NCBI RefSeq assembly: GCF_023700745.1
Contig: NZ_JAMPYG010000012.1
Coordinates: forward strand, 1-64,000
DNA length: 64,000 bases
Direction: 5' to 3'
From: Rhodoferax sp.
GTDB taxonomy: Bacteria; Pseudomonadota; Gammaproteobacteria; Burkholderiales; Burkholderiaceae_C
Shown here: in pieces, positions 1-8,305 of the stretch
How positions within the stretch are numbered: position 1 is the first letter of the stretch
Layout: each line of letters opens with the position of its first letter
Program-made: the position numbers and the translations under genes
Notes under the pieces: generated by a model
The model's input: only the letters and a program-made list of their open reading frames with translations
What the model was told of the DNA's origin: nothing
Database searches by the model: none

Positions 1-44
1 CCGTAAAGCTTGGTTCGGATTACGTCCTTTTCAGGAGTCGTGTT

Positions 45-602
45 TTGAAAGTCTTGAAGCTGTCAGCCCAGGGGTTGCCCCAATCCTGGATTTCGCTCGA
101 ACAGGCGGTGATTCATTACGCCGCTGAAGAGGTGCGCTGGGAAATGGGCGGCCAGGTGGCGGTGTTTCACGGCGGCCACAATGCACTCACCGGCCAGCAG
201 TCCATCATCACAGTGTCGAGCATCATCGGCACCAAAGGCGTCCCCGGCATCAACCCGTTTGAACTCAAACCCGGCCTGACCAACAGCAAACTGTTTGCTC
301 GCGACCGCAACCTGTGCGCCTACTGCGGCGACCATTTTGACGAGCATGATTTAACGCGTGAGCACATCATTCCGTTTGCGCAAAAAGGCATCGACAGCTG
401 GATGAACGTGGTCACGGCCTGCCGCCCTTGCAACCACCGCAAAAGCCATCGCACACCCGAGCAGGCGCACATGCCGCTGCTCTATACGCCCTATGTTCCC
501 AGCCTGTGGGAAGACTTCATTTTGCGCAACCGCCGTATCCTGGCGGATCAAATGGAATTCTTGATGGCGCACGTGCCCAAGTCGTCACGTTTGGTGGCCT
601 GA
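45..602 (+). CDS. HNH endonuclease family protein
   Basis: ORF with zinc-binding CAYC...C..C and the HNH-like segment LTREHIIPFAQKGIDSWMNVVTACRPCNHRKSHRTPEQA. Confidence 0.85.
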   Translation: MKVLKLSAQGLPQSWISLEQAVIHYAAEEVRWEMGGQVAVFHGGHNALTGQQSIITVSSIIGTKGVPGINPFELKPGLTNSKLFARDRNLCAYCGDHFDEHDLTREHIIPFAQKGIDSWMNVVTACRPCNHRKSHRTPEQAHMPLLYTPYVPSLWEDFILRNRRILADQMEFLMAHVPKSSRLVA

Positions 603-688
603 TCAGTTTTTTCGGTGAGCTTCGGTGTGTGGTAGGTCAGGCTTCAGTCTGACAAGCCCGGCAAACGTCGGGTAAAGGGAGTAAAACA

Positions 689-1582
689 ATGAAAAGCGTG
701 AAATTTTGCTGGCGCATGACGCCTGTGTGTGTGCTGCTGGGCAGCGTGTCTGCCACCAGCGCCTGGGCGGCCACGGTGGCCCAGCCGGTAGCGCTGGAGG
801 CCAACGCATCCGCGCAGCCCGCGCTCATGCATGCGAAGCACTGGGCATCTGGCCTGGACCCCAATCCCTATCTGGTGAGCGAAAAACTCGATGGCGTGCG
901 TGCCTTCTGGGACGGCCAGAGCCTGCGTTTTCGCAGTGGCCTGCCCATTGCGGCGCCGGACTGGTTCATCGCTGGCCTGCCCAAGACGCCGCTGGACGGC
1001 GAGTTGTGGCTGGGCCGCGGCCGCTTTGACGAACTTTCCGGCACGGTACGGAAAAAGCTGCCGTTGGAGGCCGAATGGCGCCAGCTGCGCTACATGATTT
1101 TTGACCTGCCTGGCGCCACCGGCTCGTTTGCAGAACGCACCCAGCGCATCAACGCGCTGCTGGCAGAGGTGCGCCAGCCCTGGCTGCAGGCCGTGGCCCA
1201 AAGCCAGATTCCAAATGCCATCAGCTTGCAGGCCTTGCTGAAACAAACCGTGAAAGCGGGCGGCGAAGGCCTGGTGCTGCACCGCGCCAACGCCCTGTGG
1301 TCGCCCGGGCGCAGTGATGCGCTGTTCAAACTCAAACCCATGCCCGATGACGAGGCGCGCGTGCTGGCACATTTGCCGGGCAAGGGGCGCCACGCCGGGC
1401 GTATGGGGGCCTTGCTGCTGGCCTTGCCCGATGGCCAGCAGTTTGCCTTGGGCACGGGCTTCAGTGACGCCCAACGTGCGGATCCGCCCCCGGTGGGGGC
1501 CATCGTCACCTACCGTTACCGTGACCGCACGCCCAGGGGCTTGCCCCGGTTTGCTTCGTTTGTACGGGTGCAGCCACAATAA
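689..1582 (+). CDS. ATP-dependent DNA ligase with N-terminal signal peptide (Lig E-like, probably periplasmic)
   Basis: Signal peptide followed by nucleotidyltransferase motif I (SEKLDGVRAFWDG); about 297 aa minimal ligase architecture. Confidence 0.85.
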   Translation: MKSVKFCWRMTPVCVLLGSVSATSAWAATVAQPVALEANASAQPALMHAKHWASGLDPNPYLVSEKLDGVRAFWDGQSLRFRSGLPIAAPDWFIAGLPKTPLDGELWLGRGRFDELSGTVRKKLPLEAEWRQLRYMIFDLPGATGSFAERTQRINALLAEVRQPWLQAVAQSQIPNAISLQALLKQTVKAGGEGLVLHRANALWSPGRSDALFKLKPMPDDEARVLAHLPGKGRHAGRMGALLLALPDGQQFALGTGFSDAQRADPPPVGAIVTYRYRDRTPRGLPRFASFVRVQPQ

Positions 1583-1587
1583 GCGGC

Positions 1588-2151
1588 ATGAGCAAAGCGT
1601 TTACCAAAGAAACAGACAACGATGACGAAGACGACGAAATTCGTCTTCCGCCCTTGCCTGCAGGTGGCAAAAACTACATCACACCCCAAGGTTTTGCCGT
1701 TCTGCGCCACGAGCTCAAAGAACTGATTGAGGTCGAACGCCCCAAGATGGTGGAGGTGGTGCACTGGGCCGCCAGCAACGGCGACCGGTCGGAAAACGGC
1801 GACTACCACTATGGCAAGAAGCGTTTGCGTGAAATTGACCGGCGTATCCGCTTTTTGATCAAGCGCCTTGAAATTGCCGAGGTCACCGACCCGTCGCTGC
1901 ACTTTGGCAACACCCAGGTGTTTTTTGGTGCCACCGTCACCTATGCGGATGCCCAGGGCGAACTGCGCACGGTGAGGATCATGGGCATCGACGAAGCCAA
2001 CAGCGCCCAGGGCGAGGTCAGCTGGGTCTCGCCCATCGCCCGCACGCTGCTCAAGGCCGAGCAGGGCGATGTGCTCAAGCTGGTCATGCCGGACCGGGTG
2101 GACGAGATTGAGGTCATCAAGGTGAGTTACCCAAGTCCCGATGGAGGGTAG
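1588..2151 (+). CDS. greB: Transcription elongation factor GreB
   Basis: GreA/GreB family: ITPQGFAVLRHELKELIEVERPKMVEVVHWAASNGDRSENGDYHYGKKRLREIDRRIRFL. Confidence 0.92.
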   Translation: MSKAFTKETDNDDEDDEIRLPPLPAGGKNYITPQGFAVLRHELKELIEVERPKMVEVVHWAASNGDRSENGDYHYGKKRLREIDRRIRFLIKRLEIAEVTDPSLHFGNTQVFFGATVTYADAQGELRTVRIMGIDEANSAQGEVSWVSPIARTLLKAEQGDVLKLVMPDRVDEIEVIKVSYPSPDGG

Positions 2152-2307
2152 GGTGCAGCCGACCACCCGTGAGCGTCGCCGGGTCTGATGGCACAAGCGC
2201 CATGAGAATTCTCAGTACGACGCCCGTGCTTCGCGGTATGCTGTGCATGTCGTGCTCTCCTTCGGGCGGGCGGACTATCGCACATCCACTTCTACAGGAG
2301 ATAAAAC

Positions 2308-2622
2308 ATGATCATGCGAATCACTCTTGCCGCCATGGTTTCTGCCGTGGCGTTGCTCACCGTGTCGGGTTGTGCCGTTACCCGGGACCAGCAGACCGTC
2401 GGTGCCTACATTGACGACACCACCATCACTACCCAGATCAAGAGCCGCTTCTTCGAAAACAAGGGTGTGGCGGGTACCAGCATCAGCGTTGAAACACTCA
2501 ACGGCATCGTGTTGCTGTCCGGTTTTGCCAAGAGCACCACCGAAAAGCTAACCGCGGAAAGCATTGCGCGCAAGGTCAACGGCGTGAAATCAGTCAGAAA
2601 CGAGATCGTCGTCCAGCCTTGA
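2308..2622 (+). CDS. BON-domain lipoprotein
   Basis: Lipobox VSGC and BON domain (TTQIKSRFFENKGVAGTSISVETLNGIVLLSGFAKS). Confidence 0.85.
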   Translation: MIMRITLAAMVSAVALLTVSGCAVTRDQQTVGAYIDDTTITTQIKSRFFENKGVAGTSISVETLNGIVLLSGFAKSTTEKLTAESIARKVNGVKSVRNEIVVQP

Positions 2623-2782
2623 GGGTCTCAGATCCGTTATCAATTGCCGATCTGCCTTCCTCAATGACAGAGCCGTCTGGATTGGGTCATGTGCTGCGGT
2701 CAAGGGCCAGCACCTGCTACCGCAGCATATGATGCTGGCTGGCGAACTGAATCTCGTTTCACCAGAACCCCAATCCATCACC

Positions 2783-3601
2783 ATGAAAACACCTGTCAAC
2801 ACCTTCAAAAAAGCATTGCAGAACCAGCAGGTCCAGATTGGCCTGTGGGTGGACCTGGCCGACGGCCTGTGCACCGAACTCGTGGCCGGCATCGGCTATG
2901 ACTGGCTGCTGCTCGATGGTGAGCACGGCCCCAGCGACCTGCGCACCATGCTGGCGCAATTGCAGGGCGTCTCCAGCGCCATCGGCTCCATCCCCGGCTT
3001 GGTCACGCACCCGGTCGCCCGTGTGCCGGTGGGGGAGACCACCATCATCAAGCAGTATCTCGAGCTCGGCGTGCAGACTCTGCTCGTACCCATGGTGGAC
3101 ACGGCCGCGCAGGCCGCGCACATGGTCCGTGCCATGCGTTACCCACCCGATGGCATCCGCGGCATGGGCAGCCCCGTGGCCCGTTCTTCGCGTTGGCAGA
3201 GTTACCCCGACTACATCCAGGAAGCCAATGAACAAGTCTGTCTGCTGGTGCAGGTGGAAACAGTCGAAGCGCTGGGGAACCTTGACGCCATCGCCGCCAC
3301 ACCGGGCGTGGACGGCGTGTTCATCGGTCCGGCCGACCTGTCGGCCTCGATGGGCTTTCCCGGCAACCCCGGTCACCCCGAGGTGCAGGCCGCCATCGCG
3401 GCTGGCATGGCACGCATTCTCAAAGCCGGCAAGGCTCCCGGCATCATCGCCACCACGGAGGATCAGGCGCGCAAATGGCTGGCTGCCGGCGCCTTGTTTG
3501 TGGCCGTCGGCGTGGACACCATGCTGTTGTCCGATGCCGCGCGCAGCTTGCTCGCCAGGTTCAAGTCATCCGTTCCCCAGTCGTTGGCTGGCGGTTACTG
3601 A
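2783..3601 (+). CDS. HpcH/HpaI aldolase/citrate lyase family protein
   Basis: GLWVDLADG, LLDGEHGPSDL, QVETVEALGNLDAIAATPGVDGVFIGPADLS motifs; start moved to the internal ATG at 2783. Confidence 0.88.
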   Translation: MKTPVNTFKKALQNQQVQIGLWVDLADGLCTELVAGIGYDWLLLDGEHGPSDLRTMLAQLQGVSSAIGSIPGLVTHPVARVPVGETTIIKQYLELGVQTLLVPMVDTAAQAAHMVRAMRYPPDGIRGMGSPVARSSRWQSYPDYIQEANEQVCLLVQVETVEALGNLDAIAATPGVDGVFIGPADLSASMGFPGNPGHPEVQAAIAAGMARILKAGKAPGIIATTEDQARKWLAAGALFVAVGVDTMLLSDAARSLLARFKSSVPQSLAGGY

Positions 3602-3748
3602 ACGCTCCGTCCGATATGTTCAGTAAATAAAGATTTTTTAAACACGGCGTTTAACTACAAACACCGCATTCGCCCAAGCTGGCTGCAGGTTGGAACTTTT
3701 TTTGTATTCAGCCCCAGTCACTGGGACCGACCATGAAACAATCGCCCA

Positions 3749-3886
3749 ATGAGATTTTTCAATTCAATCATGGTCGTCATCGGCTGGGCCTTCGTCATAT
3801 TCGCAGTATTAAGCGTCCTTGGACTGGGCTCAATGCACATGCACTTTGGTCCGCTGGACTTCAAGCTCCCCTTTCGCTTTCGCTGA
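3749..3886 (+). CDS. Small single-TM hypothetical protein (45 aa)
   Basis: Below the supplied ORF length cut-off: MRFFNSIMVVIGWAFVIFAVLSVLGLGSMHMHFGPLDFKLPFRFR, followed by a terminator-like hairpin. Confidence 0.45.
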   Translation: MRFFNSIMVVIGWAFVIFAVLSVLGLGSMHMHFGPLDFKLPFRFR

Positions 3887-3901
3887 AAGAGCTTAAACTG
3901 A

Positions 3902-3934
3902 AAAAGCCCGCTACCATTTTGATAGTGGGCTTTT
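3902..3934. terminator. Bidirectional rho-independent terminator-like hairpin
   Basis: AAAAGCCCGCTA-ccattttga-TAGTGGGCTTTT lies between the small ORF (+) and the tRNA (-). Confidence 0.7.
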
Positions 3935-3945
3935 CTTGTGCATTT

Positions 3946-4021
3946 TGGTGGGAACTGAGAGATTCGAACTCTCGACCTACGGATTAAGAGTCCGCTGCTC
4001 TACCAACTGAGCTAAGTTCCC
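3946..4021 (-). tRNA. tRNA-Lys (anticodon CTT), CCA encoded
   Basis: Reverse complement GGGAACTTAGCTCAGTTGGTAGAGCAGCGGACTCTTAATCCGTAGGTCGAGAGTTCGAATCTCTCAGTTCCCACCA folds as a cloverleaf with anticodon loop CTCTTAA. Confidence 0.95.
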
Positions 4022-4219
4022 GTCTTCACGTATCGTCGCTCGCCGTGAAGAGGCTAAATTCTAGCAGCACTTGCTGGCGTTCTCGGAAGGTGGCAGGCCT
4101 TGGTGGCGCTGGCGTTTGGCGTGTCAGTGGTTCGGCATTGGGGTTGGGCAGGGCGGGGTGGCGGCATCGGTCAGGACGATGAATCAATAGTCCGCGGGTG
4201 GCATTTGCACCGCCAATGT

Positions 4220-5422
4220 CTACTTTGGAGGTCTTGCGCCTCTTAGATTGACAATCTGCTGCTTGAGTTGCCGTGCAGCCATAGCGTAGCCGCCATTGCT
4301 CCCGTCCACAAAATGCATGTGATTCCCTGTGTAGGAGTGGACAAGGCAAGTCACCAAGGCTTCACCAGATTGGTGCATTCCGTAGGCGAGTTGCTTTTCG
4401 CGAAACATTCTTTCCAGATATGACTGCAGTTCCATAAACTGCTGGTCATTTCCATCAATGACCATGCGCAACATCCCATCGAATTTCCTGAAATCTGTGT
4501 TTTCGACCAATTCATCTCGGTAACGACTCCAGCGGACAGCCTTGGTATCCAGATTGCCCCGCAAGAGGTAGATACCTGCAAGATTCTTCAGCATCATCAT
4601 CAGGAAATAACGAGTCTTTTCCCAGGCATTGCGGCTGTAGGACCGCACACGCAATTCATGGTTCAGAGAATCTGGATTCATCGTCAGCTGCATCTTGCTA
4701 GCACGAAGCGGATGGTGGCGTTGAACATCACCATAAATCGAATAGACCTTTTTCAGTACGTCCTGGTATGTCTGCAAATTCCTGTCAGCTTCGCCGGACA
4801 TTGCCGTTACCAGAAGCGATAACTTGTGGCCATTGAAATTTTCCACACTGTGCCAGCGACACTCAAACCCTTCAAAATTGGCTTGCGCCGAGGCGCTGAC
4901 AGATTCCGACAGCCAGACACAACCCGTCGATCCTGGGGTCTTCGTGCGTCGCTCCGCCTCATCCCACCCTCTACCCGAAAGACAAGTCTGGGTGACATGT
5001 TTTGACAGTGCAACCTTGGCCAGATTCACCCGAAATCCACTTGAAACCAGATCGAAAACACGGACCAGGCCTATCCGCAAATCAAGCCCAAAATCTTCTT
5101 TGGAAAGCCTTTGGGCGCCGCGTAGGGCACTGTGGGCTTGTTCAATGATGGCTCCCGGAATGGCCATTGTTGCCCCATCACCGCCGAAGACGTATGGGAT
5201 CTGAATGCTGCGGTCAATATTCACCACGGCAGCGATACATGCCACACCAACTGTATTGACCTTCTTGTAATCCCCGCGCTCGATCGCAAGAGTAGACCCT
5301 GCGATGTCGGCAACGACAACCCACCAATCTAGCGGAAGCGATGAGTGCAGTTGAGTCTGAATTGCCTCTTGAAACGATTCGAGGGCCGTCAGCTCCCGGT
5401 AAAAGTGGCAACTGTCGTTCAT
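4220..5422 (-). CDS. DUF3095 family (adenylate/guanylate cyclase-like fold) protein
   Basis: FYRELTALESF...LPLDWWVVVADIAGSTLAIERGDYKKVNTVGVACIAAV...PYVFGGDGATMAIP is typical of DUF3095. Confidence 0.75.
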   Translation of the reverse strand: MNDSCHFYRELTALESFQEAIQTQLHSSLPLDWWVVVADIAGSTLAIERGDYKKVNTVGVACIAAVVNIDRSIQIPYVFGGDGATMAIPGAIIEQAHSALRGAQRLSKEDFGLDLRIGLVRVFDLVSSGFRVNLAKVALSKHVTQTCLSGRGWDEAERRTKTPGSTGCVWLSESVSASAQANFEGFECRWHSVENFNGHKLSLLVTAMSGEADRNLQTYQDVLKKVYSIYGDVQRHHPLRASKMQLTMNPDSLNHELRVRSYSRNAWEKTRYFLMMMLKNLAGIYLLRGNLDTKAVRWSRYRDELVENTDFRKFDGMLRMVIDGNDQQFMELQSYLERMFREKQLAYGMHQSGEALVTCLVHSYTGNHMHFVDGSNGGYAMAARQLKQQIVNLRGARPPK

Positions 5423-5783
5423 TGTGCTGTCAGTCAATTCAGGGGCGGAAAATGGGCAACGGGCCAATTATCGTGGCGAGCCGGCCCTGATCAATGGCAA
5501 ACAGGTCATGGGTGTTGGATGCCGGTTGCGTCAACTCGACCAAATGCTTCGCGCCAACGGTCTGATGACTGAACCCAAGGTGGTGGACGACATCAAGCCG
5601 TTTGAGGAAATCCGGGCTGATCTGAAGAGCGCCCTCGAAGGTGCCACGGGGTAGGGCTTACTTAGAAGATCAGCAAATTGTGTCTGGAACGGCAAGCTCG
5701 CAACGGAAAGTGTCGTCAAGGAAAGTGATTCGCGTTTACCATCCGCAGGTCAAATACGCCTATTCTGTGTAACTTCAGGAGAA

Positions 5784-6236
5784 TTGACCATGCCGACAGG
5801 AACAGTCCGTCTTCATCGCGTACTCCGCGCCAAACCGGAGAAGATTTATCGGGCCTTCTTAAACGCAGAGGCCATGTCGAAATGGATTGCGCCTTATGGG
5901 TTTACCTGCAAGGTTCACCACATGGATGCCCGCGTTGGCGGCACTTTCAGGATGTCGTTTGAAAATTTTTCCACCGGCAATGAACACGCTTTCGGTGGCG
6001 AGTATCTTGAACTGGTGCCGGGCGAACGCCTTCGGTACACAGACAAGTTTGACGATCCCAATCTGCCCGGCGAGATGCGGGTCACGGTGTCAATCAAACC
6101 GGTCTCGTGTGGTTCAGAGCTGGCGATCGTGCAAGAGGGCATACCAGAGGTCATTCCGCTGGAAATGTGTTATCTGGGCTGGCAGGAGTCGCTCGCGCAA
6201 CTGGCAAATCTTGTTGAGCCGGAGATTCCGGGGTAA
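5784..6236 (+). CDS. SRPBCC/AHSA1-like protein
   Basis: RVLRAKPEKIYRAFLNAEAMSKWIAPYGFTCKVHHMDARVGGTFRMSF, SRPBCC (AHSA1) signature. Confidence 0.88.
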   Translation: MTMPTGTVRLHRVLRAKPEKIYRAFLNAEAMSKWIAPYGFTCKVHHMDARVGGTFRMSFENFSTGNEHAFGGEYLELVPGERLRYTDKFDDPNLPGEMRVTVSIKPVSCGSELAIVQEGIPEVIPLEMCYLGWQESLAQLANLVEPEIPG

Positions 6237-6356
6237 GGGAGTGATACCCGCCGTCGAAGTGTCAGCTGTCGGGAGAAGCGAATAACAGTCCACAATGACG
6301 CTTCAAATGGCGCACCGCAAAAGCTTACGCGAGCGCGAAGATAGTGTGATTTAACA

Positions 6357-7145
6357 ATGAGATGCGTAGCGATGAAACACCCTCTGCTTGAAGGCCTCGG
6401 AGACGACTATCCGGTCTACCTTGAACAGCACCATGACCACGTACTCAGAAGGATCGATGAAATATGGGATACGCCAGAAATCGATGACTACCTGAGAGAT
6501 CTTTTGATCGACAAACGAGGGGGGCGCAAGGGGTTTTCCCCTGAGGCGACAAAAGAAATTGATGCCTTGCGCGACTTCAGAATGCTGGAGACGTTCCTGG
6601 CGGCAGAGAGGAAAGAAACCGCTATCCTTGAATTGGATAAACGTGGTATTTTTCGCAATAGAGATAATTTTTTGAGGGCACTCGAAAGCGGAGATATCGA
6701 ACTCATTGATTTGTTTGTCCGAGCCAACTTCAATATCCACCTGACCGATGACAACGGCACACCGCCGCTGCTTCTGGCGTTGAAGAAGGGCTACACCATC
6801 ATTGCGCGGATTCTTCTGATTGCGGGCGCAGACGTCAACGAAAAGGACAAGCTGGGCCTCACGCCGCTGATGCTGGCGTGCGGCAAGCCGACCTTTGGGT
6901 ACCGGGACATTGCCGAAACGCTGATCAAAAAAGGGGCGCACATCAATGTGCGTGATGCCTTGGGCTACACACCGCTGTTGCTCGCGCTTTCGGGCGGCAC
7001 CATCGACATTGCCGAACTGCTCATCAACAAAGGTGCCGATGTGTCCGCGCGCACCAGGAAAGGCGCCACGCCCTTGTCGCTGGCGCAACAGGCGCAATGC
7101 ACTGAAATTGTTGACCTGTTGCTTAGCAAGGATGCAAAAAGCTGA
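6357..7145 (+). CDS. Ankyrin-repeat protein
   Basis: Tandem ankyrin repeats (NGTPPLLLALKKGYTIIARILLIAGADVN; LGYTPLLLALSGGTIDIAELLINKGADV). Confidence 0.88.
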   Translation: MRCVAMKHPLLEGLGDDYPVYLEQHHDHVLRRIDEIWDTPEIDDYLRDLLIDKRGGRKGFSPEATKEIDALRDFRMLETFLAAERKETAILELDKRGIFRNRDNFLRALESGDIELIDLFVRANFNIHLTDDNGTPPLLLALKKGYTIIARILLIAGADVNEKDKLGLTPLMLACGKPTFGYRDIAETLIKKGAHINVRDALGYTPLLLALSGGTIDIAELLINKGADVSARTRKGATPLSLAQQAQCTEIVDLLLSKDAKS

Positions 7146-7177
7146 AAAGACACTGAAGCCTTGCTTCAGTGCATGGC

Positions 7178-8155
7178 CTACATCAGCAGATGCTCGCCCG
7201 CGTTGTCGCCGCCCAGGGTGACGTAATTGACCTTGCGGATGTCCATCAGTTTTTTGCCGCCTGAGTAGCTAATGGAGCTTTGCACGTCCTGCTCCATCTC
7301 GATCAGCGTGTCGGCCAGCTTGCCCTTGATGGGCTCCAGGATGCGCTTGCCTTCCACGTGTTTGTATTCGCCCTTGTTGAAGTCGCTGGCCGAGCCGTAG
7401 TATTCCTTGTACAGCTTGCCGTCCACCTCTACCGTCTGGCCGGGGCTTTCCTCGTGGCCGGCAAACAGCGAGCCGATCATGACCATGGTGGCACCAAAGC
7501 GGATGCTCTTGGCAATGTCGCCATGGTCGCGGATGCCGCCATCGGCAATGATGGGTTTGGTGGCCACGCGGGCACACCATTTGACCGCGCTCAGTTGCCA
7601 GCCGCCGGTGCCAAAACCGGTCTTGAGTTTGGTGATGCAGACCTTGCCCGGGCCGATGCCGACCTTGGTGGCGTCGGCGCCCCAGTTTTCCAGGTCGATC
7701 ACCGCCTCGGGCGTGGCCACATTGCCGGCAATGATAAAAGTGCCCGGAATTTTTTCGCGCAGGTAGCCGATCATGTTTTTCACGCTGTCGGCATGGCCAT
7801 GGGCGATGTCAATCGTGATGTACTCCGGCGTCAGGCCGAGCGCCACGAGTTGGTCAACGGTGTCATAGTCAGGCTGCTTGACCCCCAGTGAGATGGATGC
7901 GTACAGGCCGCGTGCCTTCATGGCCTTGACAAACTGCACGTTGTCCAGGTCGAAGCGGTGCATCACGTAAAAGTAGTTGTTTTGCGCCAGCCAGATGCAG
8001 ATGGACTCATCCACCACCGTCTTCATGTTGGCAGGCACCACCGGGACGCGAAAGCGGCGCGGCCCCAGTTCCACGCTGGCATCGCACTCCGAGCGGCTCT
8101 CCACCCGGCATTTGCGGGGCAGCAGCAAGATGTTGTCGTAGTCAAAAATTTCCAT
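7178..8155 (-). CDS. guaC: GMP reductase
   Basis: IMPDH/GMPR fold, [25 protein letters not shown]...[25 protein letters not shown]. Confidence 0.9.
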   Translation of the reverse strand: MEIFDYDNILLLPRKCRVESRSECDASVELGPRRFRVPVVPANMKTVVDESICIWLAQNNYFYVMHRFDLDNVQFVKAMKARGLYASISLGVKQPDYDTVDQLVALGLTPEYITIDIAHGHADSVKNMIGYLREKIPGTFIIAGNVATPEAVIDLENWGADATKVGIGPGKVCITKLKTGFGTGGWQLSAVKWCARVATKPIIADGGIRDHGDIAKSIRFGATMVMIGSLFAGHEESPGQTVEVDGKLYKEYYGSASDFNKGEYKHVEGKRILEPIKGKLADTLIEMEQDVQSSISYSGGKKLMDIRKVNYVTLGGDNAGEHLLM

Positions 8156-8230
8156 GGTTCCAAGCTCCAAAAGTTCAATTTCAAGAAAATCAATTCAAAA
8201 ACACAGAGCGCTTGGATTGGACCCGGCCAT

Positions 8231-8263
8231 AAAAAAACCGGGTGCCAATTGCTTGGGCCCGGT
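8231..8263 (-). terminator. Strong intrinsic-terminator-like hairpin in the guaC 5' leader
   Basis: Minus strand ACCGGGcCCAAgcaaTTGGcaCCCGGTTTTTTT, about 75 nt upstream of the guaC start. Confidence 0.65.
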
Positions 8264-8305
8264 GCTTGATTCTATCGAAGTCGGGCGGCTTTCTACAATG
8301 CCCTT

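Noticed and set aside
5424-5654. 76-aa ORF between the DUF3095 gene and the SRPBCC gene
   Set aside because: No recognisable family, and it overlaps the likely leader of the divergent gene. It could be a gene remnant but evidence is insufficient.
3946-7145. Genomic island integrated at tRNA-Lys
   Set aside because: No integrase and no repeated tRNA 3' end found by eye. The accessory-looking genes lie on the 5' side of the tRNA, not the 3' side used by most integrases.
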